From contig CAVZGN010000001.1 in NCBI GenBank assembly GCA_963774895.1, positions 124,001 through 188,000 on the forward strand: a DNA stretch of 64,000 nucleotides. The letters are read 5' to 3'. The notes under the pieces were generated by a model. The model saw nothing but the letters and a program-made list of their open reading frames with translations. It searched no databases and was not told the DNA's origin. Shown here in pieces: positions 1-9,161 of this stretch (position 1 is the first letter of the stretch; each line of letters begins with the position of its first letter). This DNA comes from REEB76 sp963774895 (GTDB lineage Bacteria > Pseudomonadota > Gammaproteobacteria > Natronospirales > REEB76). Both the position numbers and the translations under genes were made by a program.

Positions 1-500
1 TCGGCTTCGTCAAGCACCATCACGTCCAGGGCCTTGAGGTCGAAGACGTGCTGCTTGAAGTAATCGATCAGGCGTCCGGGTGTGCCCATCAAGATGTCTA
101 CGCCGGCAGCCACGGTGTCGCGCTGCTTGTCGTAATTCTCTCCGCCGTACACCACCGTCTGCTTGAAACCCGTATGCCGGCCGAGGAGTTCCGCATCCTT
201 GAAAATCTGCACCGCCAGTTCGCGGGTCGGCGCCACCACCAGCGCGCGCGGCTGATTGCTGCGACGTCCAGGGCGGGCCGGGCGCGTGAGCAGTCGCTGG
301 TACAGGGCCAGCAGGAAAGCGGCGGTCTTGCCGGTGCCGGTCTGGGCCTGGCCGGCCACATCCTGGCCCTTTAAAAGCAGCGGCAGGGCTTCTGCCTGGA
401 TGGGCGTGCAGCGGCTGAAACCCGCCTCCCGGAGACTTATAAGCAGAGGCTCGGCCAGCCCGAGGGATTCGAAACACAGCTCGGTCAGGTGTGGTTCCAT
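1..500 (-). CDS. rhlB: ATP-dependent DEAD-box RNA helicase RhlB (partial, 3' end outside window)
   Basis: Reading leftward from an ATG at 500, the protein begins MEPHLTELCFESLGL and carries the Q motif (CTPIQAEALPL), Walker A AQTGTGKT, motif Ia PTRELAVQ, GTPGRLIDY and, at the window edge, VLDEAD. Only about 166 residues of the N-terminal RecA-like lobe are present. The helicase C lobe lies beyond base 1. RhlB unwinds structured RNA and in E. coli joins the RNA degradosome. The VNQPRAL-like stretch, YDKQ and RLIDYFKQ resemble RhlB more than other DEAD-box proteins, and divergent trxA-rho next door is the classic RhlB neighbourhood. The RhlB assignment is strong; degradosome association is inferred from the family. 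Confidence 0.9.
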   Translation of the reverse strand, partial: MEPHLTELCFESLGLAEPLLISLREAGFSRCTPIQAEALPLLLKGQDVAGQAQTGTGKTAAFLLALYQRLLTRPARPGRRSNQPRALVVAPTRELAVQIFKDAELLGRHTGFKQTVVYGGENYDKQRDTVAAGVDILMGTPGRLIDYFKQHVFDLKALDVMVLDEA

Positions 501-757
501 GGGTCGCTTTTACTAACAGGATATGGGGCTTGCATTCTGGCGGCGGTTGGGCTCAAATATGTCTCAACGCCTTGAGCCCGCGCCCCGTGCGGGACATTTT
601 CATACTTCATAAAGCAAATACTAGAACCGCGAGCCGACCGCGACATTGTGCCTGAAATGGGCACCTTACGTCACATCTCCCTGCCCATAGCCAACGTCAT
701 GCGCCCGCTCGCGCCATAAAGACAGAATCCATTCAAGCCACTGGAGGCCTATTAACC

Positions 758-1084
758 GTGAGTGACCAGATCCTATCTACCACCGATGCCAATTTCGAAA
801 GCGACGTGTTGAAATCCAGCCTGCCGGTACTGGTGGACTACTGGGCGGAGTGGTGCGGTCCCTGCAAGATGATCGCCCCGATCCTCGACGAGATCGCCAG
901 CAGCTATCAGGGCAAGCTCCGGATCGCCAAAGTCAACGTCGACGAGAATGCGCAACTGACCCAGAAATACGGCATCCGCAGCATCCCCACGCTGATGCTG
1001 TTCAAGGATGGCAACGTACAGGCGCAGAAGATCGGCGCCCTGTCCAAGTCACAGTTGGCGGCCTTTATCGAGACTAACATTTGA
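758..1084 (+). CDS. trxA: Thioredoxin 1
   Basis: A 108-residue cytoplasmic thioredoxin with the WAEWCGPCKM active site around residues 30-36, the cis-proline loop (RSIPTLMLF) and the normal length for the family. It reduces protein disulfides and supplies electrons to enzymes such as ribonucleotide reductase and, through the membrane, to DsbD. The start is a GTG at 758 with GGAGG at 743-747, about 10 bases upstream. The gene has its own terminator and precedes rho in the same direction. Confidence 0.97.
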   Translation: MSDQILSTTDANFESDVLKSSLPVLVDYWAEWCGPCKMIAPILDEIASSYQGKLRIAKVNVDENAQLTQKYGIRSIPTLMLFKDGNVQAQKIGALSKSQLAAFIETNI

Positions 1085-1090
1085 TTGGAC

Positions 1091-1113
1091 GGGCGGTGGG
1101 AGACCGCCCTTTT
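1091..1113 (+). terminator. Rho-independent terminator of trxA
   Basis: GGGCGGT and ACCGCCC form a 7-bp stem with a five-base loop, followed by TTTT, seven bases after the trxA stop codon. It separates trxA from the rho leader. Confidence 0.8.
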
Positions 1114-1221
1114 GCGTTTAGACGGCGAACTAAAACATTTAATTATTGGTATTAATCCTGATTTATTCCGGCATCCGCCGGCTAACTTCCATTGCAAACT
1201 GAGAGCGGGAACCTAACGTCT

Positions 1222-2481
1222 ATGAATCTAACGGATCTGAAGAAAAAACCGGCTGAAGCCATCATCGAACTGGCGGAATCCATGGGCCTTGAGAACATGG
1301 CGCGCTCGCGCAAGCAGGACGTGATCTTCTCCATCCTCAAGGCGCATGCGCGCAACGGCGAGGAGATCTCCGGCGACGGGGTGCTGGAGATACTGCAGGA
1401 CGGCTTCGGCTTCCTGCGCTCGGCGGAAGGTTCGTATCTCGCCGGTCCCGATGACATCTATGTATCCCCCAGCCAGATTCGGCGTTTCAACCTGCGCACC
1501 GGCGACAGCGTGGCCGGCAAGATCCGGCCTCCGAAGGAGGGCGAGCGCTACTTCGCGCTGCTCAAAGTGGACCACATCAACTTCGATCCGCCGGAGAACG
1601 CCAAGAGCAAGGTGCTGTTTGAGAACCTCACGCCGCTGTTCCCCAAGCAGCGCTTCACCATGGAGCGCGGCAACGGTTCCACCGAGGATATCACCGCACG
1701 CATCATCGACATGATCGCGCCCATCGGCAAAGGCCAGCGCGGACTGATCGTCTCGCCGCCCAAGGCCGGCAAGACCATGATGCTGCAGAACATCGCCCAG
1801 AGCATCACCGCCAATCATCCCGAGGTGTATCTCATCGTGCTGCTCATCGACGAGCGCCCCGAGGAAGTCACCGAGATGCAACGCTCGGTGAAGGGCGAAG
1901 TGGTGTCCTCCACGTTCGACGAGCCGGCCACGCGCCACGTGCAGGTGGCCGAGATGGTCATCGAGAAAGCCAAGCGCCTGGTGGAGCACAAGCGCGACGT
2001 GGTGATCCTGCTGGATTCCATCACCCGTCTGGGGCGCGCCTACAATACCGTGGTGCCGGCTTCCGGCAAGGTGCTCACTGGCGGCGTGGACGCCAATGCC
2101 CTGCAGCGCCCAAAACGCTTCTTCGGCGCGGCCCGCAACATCGAAGAAGGCGGCTCGCTCACCATCCTGGCGACCGCGCTGATAGAAACCGGCTCACGCA
2201 TGGACGATGTGATCTACGAGGAATTCAAGGGCACCGGCAATTCCGAGATCCATCTGGACCGGCGCATCGCCGAGAAGCGCGTGTTCCCGGCCATCAACAT
2301 CAACCGTTCGGGTACGCGCCGCGAAGAACTGCTGGTGCCGGCGGACGAACTGCAGAAGATCTGGATACTGCGCAAGCTGCTGCATCCCATGGACGAACTG
2401 GCGGCCAGCGAGTTCCTGCTCGACAAACTCAAGGAAACCAAGACCAATGCGGAGTTTTTCGACTCCATGAAGAAAGGCTGA
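1222..2481 (+). CDS. rho: Transcription termination factor Rho
   Basis: A 419-residue hexameric RNA-dependent ATPase that ends untranslated or non-coding transcripts. The start is placed at ATG 1222 because MNLTDLKKKP matches the conserved Rho N-terminus; an upstream in-frame codon at 1192 would add ten unconserved residues. Visible parts are the N-terminal RNA-binding helical/cold-shock region (GDGVLEILQDGFGFLR), Walker A (SPPKAGKTMML), Walker B (VVILLDSITRL), the Q-loop/R-loop (GKVLTGGVDANALQRPKRFF) and the C-terminal GTRREELL. Length and motifs are complete. The roughly 100-base A+T-rich stretch before it probably holds its promoter and leader, but I could not assign boxes. Confidence 0.98.
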   Translation: MNLTDLKKKPAEAIIELAESMGLENMARSRKQDVIFSILKAHARNGEEISGDGVLEILQDGFGFLRSAEGSYLAGPDDIYVSPSQIRRFNLRTGDSVAGKIRPPKEGERYFALLKVDHINFDPPENAKSKVLFENLTPLFPKQRFTMERGNGSTEDITARIIDMIAPIGKGQRGLIVSPPKAGKTMMLQNIAQSITANHPEVYLIVLLIDERPEEVTEMQRSVKGEVVSSTFDEPATRHVQVAEMVIEKAKRLVEHKRDVVILLDSITRLGRAYNTVVPASGKVLTGGVDANALQRPKRFFGAARNIEEGGSLTILATALIETGSRMDDVIYEEFKGTGNSEIHLDRRIAEKRVFPAININRSGTRREELLVPADELQKIWILRKLLHPMDELAASEFLLDKLKETKTNAEFFDSMKKG

Positions 2482-2545
2482 GACCCGTGCAGCTTGGTTC
2501 AAAAGAAAAAGTCAGGGATTCGGGTTCAATCGGGGAATCTTGGCA

Positions 2546-2570
2546 GAAGCGTAGCGCTTCAACGTTTTTT
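2546..2570 (+). terminator. Probable terminator between rho and purD
   Basis: GAAGCG-TAG-CGCTTC forms a 6-bp hairpin, followed after AACG by TTTTTT on the plus strand. It lies 65 bases after rho and overlaps the last codons of convergent purD. The tight three-base loop and the four-base gap before the T-run make it moderate evidence. Confidence 0.55.
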
Positions 2571-3860
2571 CGACACTTCCTCATCATGTTTTAGCGCGCG
2601 CCAGCCGATGTCGCGGCGGAAGAACCGCCCCGGCCAGCGGATGCCGTCGGCGATATGGTAGGCGCGTTGCCGTGCGTCTCCGATGCTATCGCCCAGCGCC
2701 GTGACGCATAACACCCGCCCGCCGTTGGTGACGATGCGATCCCCCTGATCGGCCGTCCCCGCATGGAACACCTTCACGTTGTCCATGGGGAAGGGCGGCA
2801 GGCCGGAAATGGCCTCGCCTTTGCGGTACTCCCCGGGGTAACCACCGGCCGCCAGCACCACACCCAGGGCCATGCGTGTATCCCACTCGGCTTTTACCTT
2901 CTTGAGCTTGCCTTCCAGGGCGGCTTCACACAAATCCACCAGGTCGGACTTGAGCCGCAGCATGATGGGCTGGGTCTCGGGATCGCCCAGGCGGCAGTTG
3001 AATTCCAGCACCCGCGGTTCGCCGTCTTTTGAGATCATCAAGCCGGCATACAGGAATCCGGTGTAAGGCGTGCCTTCCGTAGCCATGCCCTTGATCGTCG
3101 GCCGGATGATCTCGCGCATCACGCGCTCATGGATGTCGCGTGTCACCACCGGCGCCGGTGAATACGCCCCCATGCCGCCGGTGTTGGGACCGGTATCGCC
3201 CTCGCCTACACGCTTGTGATCCTGGGAAGTGGCCAGCGGCAATACGTGTTCGCCATCCGCCATCACCATGAAGCTGGCTTCTTCGCCTTCCAGGAAAGCC
3301 TCGATCACCACCCGGTGGCCGGCTTCGCCGAAGGCATTGCCGGCCAGCATCTCGCGCACCGCGGTTTCCGCTTCGGATATGGTTTGCGCCACCACCACGC
3401 CTTTGCCGGCGGCCAGACCATCGGCCTTGACCACCAGCGGTGCGCCGCGCTCCTGCACATAGGCGAGCGCCAGCTTGAGTTCTGTGAAGCTGCGGTAATC
3501 CGCCGTGGGGATGTGATGACGCGCAAGAAAATCCTTGCTGAAGGCCTTGGAACCTTCCAGTCGGGCGGCGGCGCGGCTTGGACCGAAGCAGCGCACACCC
3601 GCCTGCTGGAACACATCGGTTATGCCTGCGACCAGCGGCCCTTCCGGGCCAACGACCGTCAAGCCGATACCCTGGCCGAGGGCGAAATCCAGCAATCCGG
3701 GGATATTGTCCGGCGCGACGCGCAGGTTTTCGCACTTGCGTTCACGTGCGGTGCCGGCGTTGCCCGGCGCCACATACACCTTTTCCACTTTGGGCGACTG
3801 GGTGAGCTTCCAGGCCAGGGCATGCTCGCGTCCGCCGTTGCCGATGACAAGAACTTTCAT
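2559..3860 (-). CDS. purD: Phosphoribosylamine--glycine ligase (GAR synthetase)
   Basis: A 433-residue ATP-grasp enzyme that joins glycine to 5-phosphoribosylamine in purine synthesis. The start is ATG 3860, giving the standard N-terminus MKVLVIGNGGREHALAWKL; longer in-frame readings run back into purH and are rejected. Conserved elements are GPEGPLVAGI, the ATP-grasp glycine-rich loop (VVKADGLAAGKGVVVA), GEEASFMVMADG, GPNTGGMGAYSPAPVV and LEFNCRLGDPETQ. The start lies directly after the purH stop, so purH-purD are co-transcribed and probably translationally coupled. Confidence 0.97.
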   Translation of the reverse strand: MKVLVIGNGGREHALAWKLTQSPKVEKVYVAPGNAGTARERKCENLRVAPDNIPGLLDFALGQGIGLTVVGPEGPLVAGITDVFQQAGVRCFGPSRAAARLEGSKAFSKDFLARHHIPTADYRSFTELKLALAYVQERGAPLVVKADGLAAGKGVVVAQTISEAETAVREMLAGNAFGEAGHRVVIEAFLEGEEASFMVMADGEHVLPLATSQDHKRVGEGDTGPNTGGMGAYSPAPVVTRDIHERVMREIIRPTIKGMATEGTPYTGFLYAGLMISKDGEPRVLEFNCRLGDPETQPIMLRLKSDLVDLCEAALEGKLKKVKAEWDTRMALGVVLAAGGYPGEYRKGEAISGLPPFPMDNVKVFHAGTADQGDRIVTNGGRVLCVTALGDSIGDARQRAYHIADGIRWPGRFFRRDIGWRALKHDEEVSKKR

Positions 3861-3861
3861 G

Positions 3862-5424
3862 TCAATGGCGGAAATGGCGGATGCCGGTAAACAGCATAGC
3901 CATCTCATGTTGGTCGGCAGCGGCGATGACTTCCGCGTCGCGCATGGAACCACCGGGCTGGATGATGGCGCTGATGCCGGCTGCATACGCGGCATCCACG
4001 CTGTCACGGAACGGCAGGAAAGCGTCCGAAGCCATGACCGCGCCGCGCAGTGGCAGCTCGGCTTGCTGGGCTTTGAGTGCTGCAATCTGCGCACTCATGA
4101 CGCGGCTCGGTTGCCCGGCGCCGATACCGATGGTGCGACGGTCTTTGGCGTACACGATGGCGTTGGATTTTACGAACTTCACCACCTGCCAGGCGAACAA
4201 CAAGTCCGGTAGCTCGGCGGCAGAAGCCGACCTGCGGGTTACGGTCTTTAAATCCTGTGCATCCAAGTTTTCATGATCGGCTTCCTGCAACAGCAGGCCA
4301 CCGGATATGGAGCGGTAATCCAGTCCGCACACACTGGGTTTGAACGCCCCTGTGACCAGCACACGCACATTGGGTTTGTTAGTGAGCTCCGCCAGCGCCG
4401 CCGCCGATGCCGCTGGAGCTATCAAGACTTCCACGAACTGGCGTTTGAGGATCTCGGTGGCGGTCTCGGCATCCAGTTCGCGGTTGCAGGCAAGCACACC
4501 GCCGAAGGCTGAGCTGGGATCGGTGGCGTAGGCATGCGCATAGGCAGTCAGCAGAGTTTTGCCGAGCGCCACGCCACAGGGATTGGCGTGCTTCACGATC
4601 ACGCAGGCCGGCTCAGCGAACTCACGCACACAGGCGAGTGCCGCATCGGCATCGGCCAGGTTGTTGTAGGAGAGCTCCTTGCCCTGCAATTGCCTGGCGC
4701 CGGCCAGCGTGCCGGCCAGATCGCCGCCAGTGGCGTAGAGCGCAGCCCGCTGGTGCGGGTTCTCGCCATAGCGCAGGTCATGGAGCTTATGGAACTGCGC
4801 GTTAAAGAAGTCGGGGAAGGGCGCCTGTTCGCCATCCGCTTGCAGGCTGCTCAGATGATTGGCGATAGCGCCATCGTATGCAGCGCAGTGGGCGAATGCC
4901 TTGACCGCCAGCTGGTAGCGCAGCGTGTCGCTGACCGCGCCCTTGTGTGCCCGCATGTCCGCGAGCACGCGTCCGTAATCGCTGTTGTCAACCACCACGG
5001 TCACGGCGGCATGATTCTTGGCGGCGGCGCGCAGCATGGCCGGGCCGCCGATGTCGATGTTCTCGATGGCTGCATCCAGGGTGTGGCCGGGGTCTGCCAC
5101 CGTGGCCTCGAAGGGATAGAGGTTGACCACCAGCAGATCAATAGGCGCAATTCCATGTTCGCGCATCACGGCATCATCCGTGCCGCGCCGGCCTAGAAGC
5201 GCGCCGTGGATCTTCGGGTGCAGGGTTTTGACGCGCCCGCCCATGATCTCGGGAAAACCGGTGTACTCCGATATCAGTTTGACCGGGATACCTGCATCCT
5301 GCAGTGCTCGGGCGGTACCGCCCGTGGAAAGTATCTCGATACCGGATGCATGCAGGCTGTGCGCGAAATCCAGCAATCCGGCTTTGTCGGAAACGGAAAG
5401 CAGCGCGCGTTTGATAGGGCGCAT
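3862..5424 (-). CDS. purH: Bifunctional AICAR formyltransferase / IMP cyclohydrolase
   Basis: A 520-residue enzyme for the last two steps of IMP synthesis. The N-terminal IMP cyclohydrolase (MGS-like) domain opens with KRALLSVSDKAGL and has STGGTARAL and GGRVKTLHPKIHG. The C-terminal transformylase domain shows LRYGENPHQ, VIVKHANPCGVA, SAFGG, the AKDRRTIGIGAGQ stretch and ASDAFLPFRDSVD. Its length is normal. It heads the purH-purD pair. Confidence 0.98.
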   Translation of the reverse strand: MRPIKRALLSVSDKAGLLDFAHSLHASGIEILSTGGTARALQDAGIPVKLISEYTGFPEIMGGRVKTLHPKIHGALLGRRGTDDAVMREHGIAPIDLLVVNLYPFEATVADPGHTLDAAIENIDIGGPAMLRAAAKNHAAVTVVVDNSDYGRVLADMRAHKGAVSDTLRYQLAVKAFAHCAAYDGAIANHLSSLQADGEQAPFPDFFNAQFHKLHDLRYGENPHQRAALYATGGDLAGTLAGARQLQGKELSYNNLADADAALACVREFAEPACVIVKHANPCGVALGKTLLTAYAHAYATDPSSAFGGVLACNRELDAETATEILKRQFVEVLIAPAASAAALAELTNKPNVRVLVTGAFKPSVCGLDYRSISGGLLLQEADHENLDAQDLKTVTRRSASAAELPDLLFAWQVVKFVKSNAIVYAKDRRTIGIGAGQPSRVMSAQIAALKAQQAELPLRGAVMASDAFLPFRDSVDAAYAAGISAIIQPGGSMRDAEVIAAADQHEMAMLFTGIRHFRH

Positions 5425-5544
5425 CGGCTGGACCCTGGAGGCCGAGAGAGGTGAATTTTACAGGGAGCCTAGTGCCGCCGCTATATAGATTAGGATGTTC
5501 AACGCAGAAAACGTGTTTCTGAACGAGGGATTTTAACCACTAGT

Positions 5545-5675
5545 AAGGCGCGGATGGCCGAGCAACCGGAGCGTACAAAACAGTACGTGAGGATTGGGAA
5601 GTTGTCCGCAACGTCGCCAGGGGTACCCTCACCCGGCGCTTCGCACCACCCTTTCCCAAAGGGAGAGGGGTTTTA
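5545..5675. repeat. Intergenic palindromic repeat block between purH and fis
   Basis: No gene fits between purH (start 5424) and the fis stop (5679). The stretch contains an inverted pair around 5570-5590 (GCGTAC ... CAGTACG) and, at 5649-5670, a hairpin CCCTTTCCC / GGGAGAGGG with one wobble pair. The latter resembles the CCCTC/GAGGG hairpins found between hldD and waaF. It may end the dusB-fis transcript, but there is no T-run, so I label it a repeat. Confidence 0.5.
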
Positions 5676-5678
5676 GAT

Positions 5679-6002
5679 TCAGGTGTTGATTTTATATTGG
5701 CGTAATTTCTTGCGCAGCGTGCTGCGGTTGATCCCGAGGATTTCCGAGGCCCGCGACAGGTTACCACGGGTGTAATCCAGCAGGGTCTTGAGCAATGGCT
5801 GCTCGATTTCGCCCAGCACCAGCCCATAAAGGTCGGACGGGTCATGGCCGTCCAGATCGGTGAAGTAGCGGCGCAGGGTCTTTTCGGCGTAATCCCGCAG
5901 GCAATGGGAAGCCGGCGAATATTGCGCGCCGTCTCCGGATTTGCGGGTTTTCCAGGACTCGTTCATCACTTCCAGACGCTGTGCTCCCAGTCTGCTAATC
6001 AT
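5679..6002 (-). CDS. fis: DNA-binding protein Fis
   Basis: A 107-residue nucleoid-associated regulator. The N-terminal half is variable. The C-terminal half carries the Fis/NtrC-type helix-turn-helix (NLSRASEILGINRSTLRKKL), preceded by the conserved EQPLLKTLLDYTRGN. It bends DNA and tunes rRNA, tRNA and metabolic promoters. Its ATG overlaps the dusB TGA by four bases (ATGA), the standard gammaproteobacterial dusB-fis operon. It is slightly longer than E. coli Fis (98 aa) through a few extra N-terminal residues. Confidence 0.95.
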   Translation of the reverse strand: MISRLGAQRLEVMNESWKTRKSGDGAQYSPASHCLRDYAEKTLRRYFTDLDGHDPSDLYGLVLGEIEQPLLKTLLDYTRGNLSRASEILGINRSTLRKKLRQYKINT

Positions 6003-6985
6003 GCCGCCAGCTCCTCGATGTTGTTGTTGTGATCAAACAGGCTGCGCAGCAGCCTTTGCTGCTCGCAAGCCGACTCCACACGCAAGACCCGTTCACGCAA
6101 GACCGTGGTCTGCGGCCGTGTCTTGAGATACCAGTTGAGGTGTTTGCGGGCCATGCGCACGCCGGTGTACTCACCATAGAAGGCATACAGGTTGTCCAGA
6201 TGTTCCAGCATGATGCCGGCAATCTCCCGGTCGTCCGGCGGCGGCAATTTGTGGCCCGTCGCCAGGAAATACTCGATTTCACGGAAGATCCATGGCCGCC
6301 CCTGGGCAGCCCGGCCGATCATGACTGCTGCTGCGCCGGTGGTCTCTAGCACTTCCCGAGCCTTCTCCGGCGAATCCACATCACCATTGGCCAGTACCGG
6401 AATCTCCACGGCGGCGGCGATGGTGCGCACAGTTTCATATTCGGCATCGCCAGCAAACATATCGGCGCGGGTGCGACCATGCACGGTGATAGCCTGGATT
6501 CCCGACTGCTGCGCGATTTCGGCAATGCGCACGCCGTTCTTGTGCTCCCGATCCCAGCCGCTACGAATCTTGAGGGTCACGGGGACATCCACCGCATTCA
6601 CCACCGCCTCGAGAATCTGTCTAACCAGTTCTTCGTCCTGCAACAGCGCCGAACCCGCAGCCTTATTACAGACTTTCTTCGCTGGGCAACCCATGTTGAT
6701 GTCGATGATCTGGGCGCCCTCAGCTACGTTCACGCGTGCGGCTTCGGCCAGCATGCCGGGCTCGCCACCAGCGATCTGCACGATCCGGGGTTCTACCTCG
6801 CCATCGTGGTCGCGGCGCCGGCGGCTTTTGGTGCTGGCGTAGAGGGCCAGCTGTGCCGTAAGCATTTCCGAAACCGCCAGGCCCGCGCCCAGGCGCTTGC
6901 ATAACTGCCGGAATGGCCGGTCGGTGACGCCCGCCATGGGCGCTAGCACCACGCGTGTGCGCAACGAATAGCAACCTATGCGCAT
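5999..6985 (-). CDS. dusB: tRNA-dihydrouridine synthase B
   Basis: A 328-residue FMN-dependent TIM-barrel enzyme that reduces uridine to dihydrouridine in tRNA D-loops. Motifs include LAPMAGVTDRPFR near the N-terminus, DINMGCPAKKVCNKAAGSAL (with the catalytic Cys), KIRSGWD, ITVHGRTRADMF, VLANGDVDSPEKA and MIGRAAQGRPWIF. Adjacency to fis settles DusB rather than DusA or DusC. It is the promoter-proximal gene of the pair. Confidence 0.97.
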   Translation of the reverse strand: MRIGCYSLRTRVVLAPMAGVTDRPFRQLCKRLGAGLAVSEMLTAQLALYASTKSRRRRDHDGEVEPRIVQIAGGEPGMLAEAARVNVAEGAQIIDINMGCPAKKVCNKAAGSALLQDEELVRQILEAVVNAVDVPVTLKIRSGWDREHKNGVRIAEIAQQSGIQAITVHGRTRADMFAGDAEYETVRTIAAAVEIPVLANGDVDSPEKAREVLETTGAAAVMIGRAAQGRPWIFREIEYFLATGHKLPPPDDREIAGIMLEHLDNLYAFYGEYTGVRMARKHLNWYLKTRPQTTVLRERVLRVESACEQQRLLRSLFDHNNNIEELAA

Positions 6986-7158
6986 GTGCGTTGTCGTAGG
7001 TGTTACTGGGAACAGGAGGGGATAATAACTGCAATCATGCGGCTGTCAAACTTGAATTTTCGCAGCTACTGATTTATGGGCATCTATCCTGTAATTCCAT
7101 CGCGTAGCGGGAGATCTTCCGCGATCTGCGCGCGACGCTGGGGAAATTTCGTGCAAAA

Positions 7159-8187
7159 TCAATCAGTCGTAGCGTTGCTGCAGATGCGATTACCGTTGGT
7201 ATCGAAGCAGGGCTGGACCTGGAAACCTACGGCTTCGGGACCTGGATCCATCACATCGATGCGGAAACGGGTCGCCGCGCCGGGACTGAGCAAGGTCGCG
7301 GTGTGCTTGGCCGGCAGATAGCTGCTGGAGGTAAAATCCCGCGCCCGCATAGCATCGCCATAACGATCCAGGAGTTCGATGCGCAGTATCGGCCAGGCTT
7401 GCGGAAAGCTTGCGCCGTTGGCGAGTGTACCGGTAATCGAGAGTGCGCCCGGGGCATCGGGATCCGAAGTCACGTTGATATCGCTGACCAGCCAGGTGTC
7501 CGGCACAGGTGGAGGCGTTAGCGGATAACCCAGGGCTGAATAAAGTCTCGTTATAGGCGAACCGATCACGGCTGTTTGGCTCAAGACCAAACGTTGGGCA
7601 TTGACGACCTGAACGACCAGCAACAATCCCAGAATTGCAGCACCGACACCCCAAAAGTTGATGCGGCGGCGCTGACGCGACGTCTTTGGCACTGGCCGTT
7701 CCCGTGGCGGCAACTCCACATGTTTGTAGAGCGCCTGATCGCGGGCCTGTGCCGGTGGTTTGCGGATATGGTCTTCGATGAGTACGGGGGTGTCTCTATC
7801 CGTGGTTACAGGTAGGCCTGCGCTCGTCGTAGTCTTGATCGTGGATTTAGGCGCTTCACCCCACAAATCAGCAAACAGATCGTCCGCAGGCGCCGCCGGT
7901 TTTGTCGCTTCTAGATGGATTTCTGAAGCAATGTCTTCAACGACCGGCGCGTCATCGGTTGGCGTGATCAACGGCAGTTCCGCTGGTTGCGCCGATTCAT
8001 TCGGAGCATCCGGTTCGTCGGCGGCGGCCTGCGGGGCAGCAGCCGGGGCTTCAAATTCCTCACGCAGGGTTTCGAACGCATCAAATACACTGTGGCAGCG
8101 GCTGCAGCGCACCAGACCATGCACCGCACGTAACTGTGCCGTGTTTACCCGGAATTGTGTGCCGCAGGCTGTGCAGATGGTCAGCAT
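7159..8187 (-). CDS. DUF3426 zinc-ribbon membrane protein
   Basis: 342 residues. The N-terminus is an MJ0042-type zinc ribbon: CTACGTQFRV and VRCSRCHSVFD supply the two CxxC pairs in the first 35 residues. An acidic, proline/alanine-rich linker follows. One membrane segment (WGVGAAILGLLLVVQVV) lies near residue 180, and a C-terminal domain of DUF3426 type (GTLANGASFPQAWPILRIEL, then SPGAATRFRIDV) follows it. The topology suggests a cytoplasmic zinc ribbon and a periplasmic beta-rich domain. Function is unknown. It starts one base after the prmA stop, in the common prmA-DUF3426-dusB-fis order. Confidence 0.88.
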   Translation of the reverse strand: MLTICTACGTQFRVNTAQLRAVHGLVRCSRCHSVFDAFETLREEFEAPAAAPQAAADEPDAPNESAQPAELPLITPTDDAPVVEDIASEIHLEATKPAAPADDLFADLWGEAPKSTIKTTTSAGLPVTTDRDTPVLIEDHIRKPPAQARDQALYKHVELPPRERPVPKTSRQRRRINFWGVGAAILGLLLVVQVVNAQRLVLSQTAVIGSPITRLYSALGYPLTPPPVPDTWLVSDINVTSDPDAPGALSITGTLANGASFPQAWPILRIELLDRYGDAMRARDFTSSSYLPAKHTATLLSPGAATRFRIDVMDPGPEAVGFQVQPCFDTNGNRICSNATTD

Positions 8188-9075
8188 TCAGTGGTTTTTC
8201 CGACGCAAGTAATCCATAAGCAACCACTCCTCCCGTTGTACGACGGCGCGGGATTGGCACCAACGCGCATAGGCGTTCTGGATCTCATCCTTCTGGCTGC
8301 CAAGGATACCGGATAGCAGCAGGGTTCCGCCCGGCCTGATGAGTGTGGCGAAACGCGGAGCCAGTTCCACGAGTGGTGCGGCCTGGATATTGGCCAGCAG
8401 CACATCAGCCTGTGCGACCGTCAGTTCATGGGGCTGGCTGATCTCTACGGCTGTCAGTACCTGGTTGCGGCCGGCATTCTCGCGGGTGGCGCTGAGGGCC
8501 TGCGGGTCGGTATCTACAGCGTAGGCGTGCTTGGCACCCAGACTTACAGCGGCGATGGCCAATATCCCAGAACCGCAGCCGTAGTCGATCACGGTCTTTC
8601 CCGTGAGCTCGGTGCGCTCCAACCATTCCAGGCACAGTGCAGTGGTGGCATGGGTGCCGGTGCCGAAAGCCAGCCCCGGATCCAGCCGAATGTTAACGGC
8701 CTCCGGATCTGGCGGAGCACAACTGCTTGGGCAAATCCACAGCCGCTTGCCGAAGCGCATGGGCTTGAACTCTTTCAGCCACTCGTGCGTCCATTCTCGA
8801 TCTTGCAGCAGTTGGACACGATGCGCCGGCAGTCGTTGAAGACCTAGCGTCGCCAGCAGGTAGACGCGCAGACTGTCCAGGTCGGTATCAGCAGGAAACA
8901 GACCGGATATGCGGGTGTTGTTCCAAAGCGGCGGGAGCGCTACATCAGCTTGGTAAATCGCAGCATCACCGGCGTCGTCGAAAGTAACCGAGAGCGCGCC
9001 GGCATCGCACAACGCGGCTTCCACGCGATCGGCATCCATTCCTGCGATAAGCATCTCGAATTGCAGCCAGGACAT
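8188..9075 (-). CDS. prmA: Ribosomal protein L11 methyltransferase
   Basis: A 295-residue SAM-dependent enzyme that trimethylates ribosomal protein L11. It has the N-terminal L11-recognition domain (VEAALCDAGALSVTFDDAGD) and a Rossmann methyltransferase domain with LDPGLAFGTGTHATTALCLE, motif I VIDYGCGSGILAIAA and LLANIQAAPLVELAP. Length is normal. It directly precedes the DUF3426 gene and lies 86 bases downstream of accC, so it is probably part of an accBC-prmA transcript. Confidence 0.96.
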   Translation of the reverse strand: MSWLQFEMLIAGMDADRVEAALCDAGALSVTFDDAGDAAIYQADVALPPLWNNTRISGLFPADTDLDSLRVYLLATLGLQRLPAHRVQLLQDREWTHEWLKEFKPMRFGKRLWICPSSCAPPDPEAVNIRLDPGLAFGTGTHATTALCLEWLERTELTGKTVIDYGCGSGILAIAAVSLGAKHAYAVDTDPQALSATRENAGRNQVLTAVEISQPHELTVAQADVLLANIQAAPLVELAPRFATLIRPGGTLLLSGILGSQKDEIQNAYARWCQSRAVVQREEWLLMDYLRRKNH

Positions 9076-9161
9076 AAAAAATAACTAGTTGAGCCGTCAA
9101 AAGCGAGGAGGCAGAAGCTTGATATCCGATGCGCTGTCGTCCAACAGCATACTGATATTCT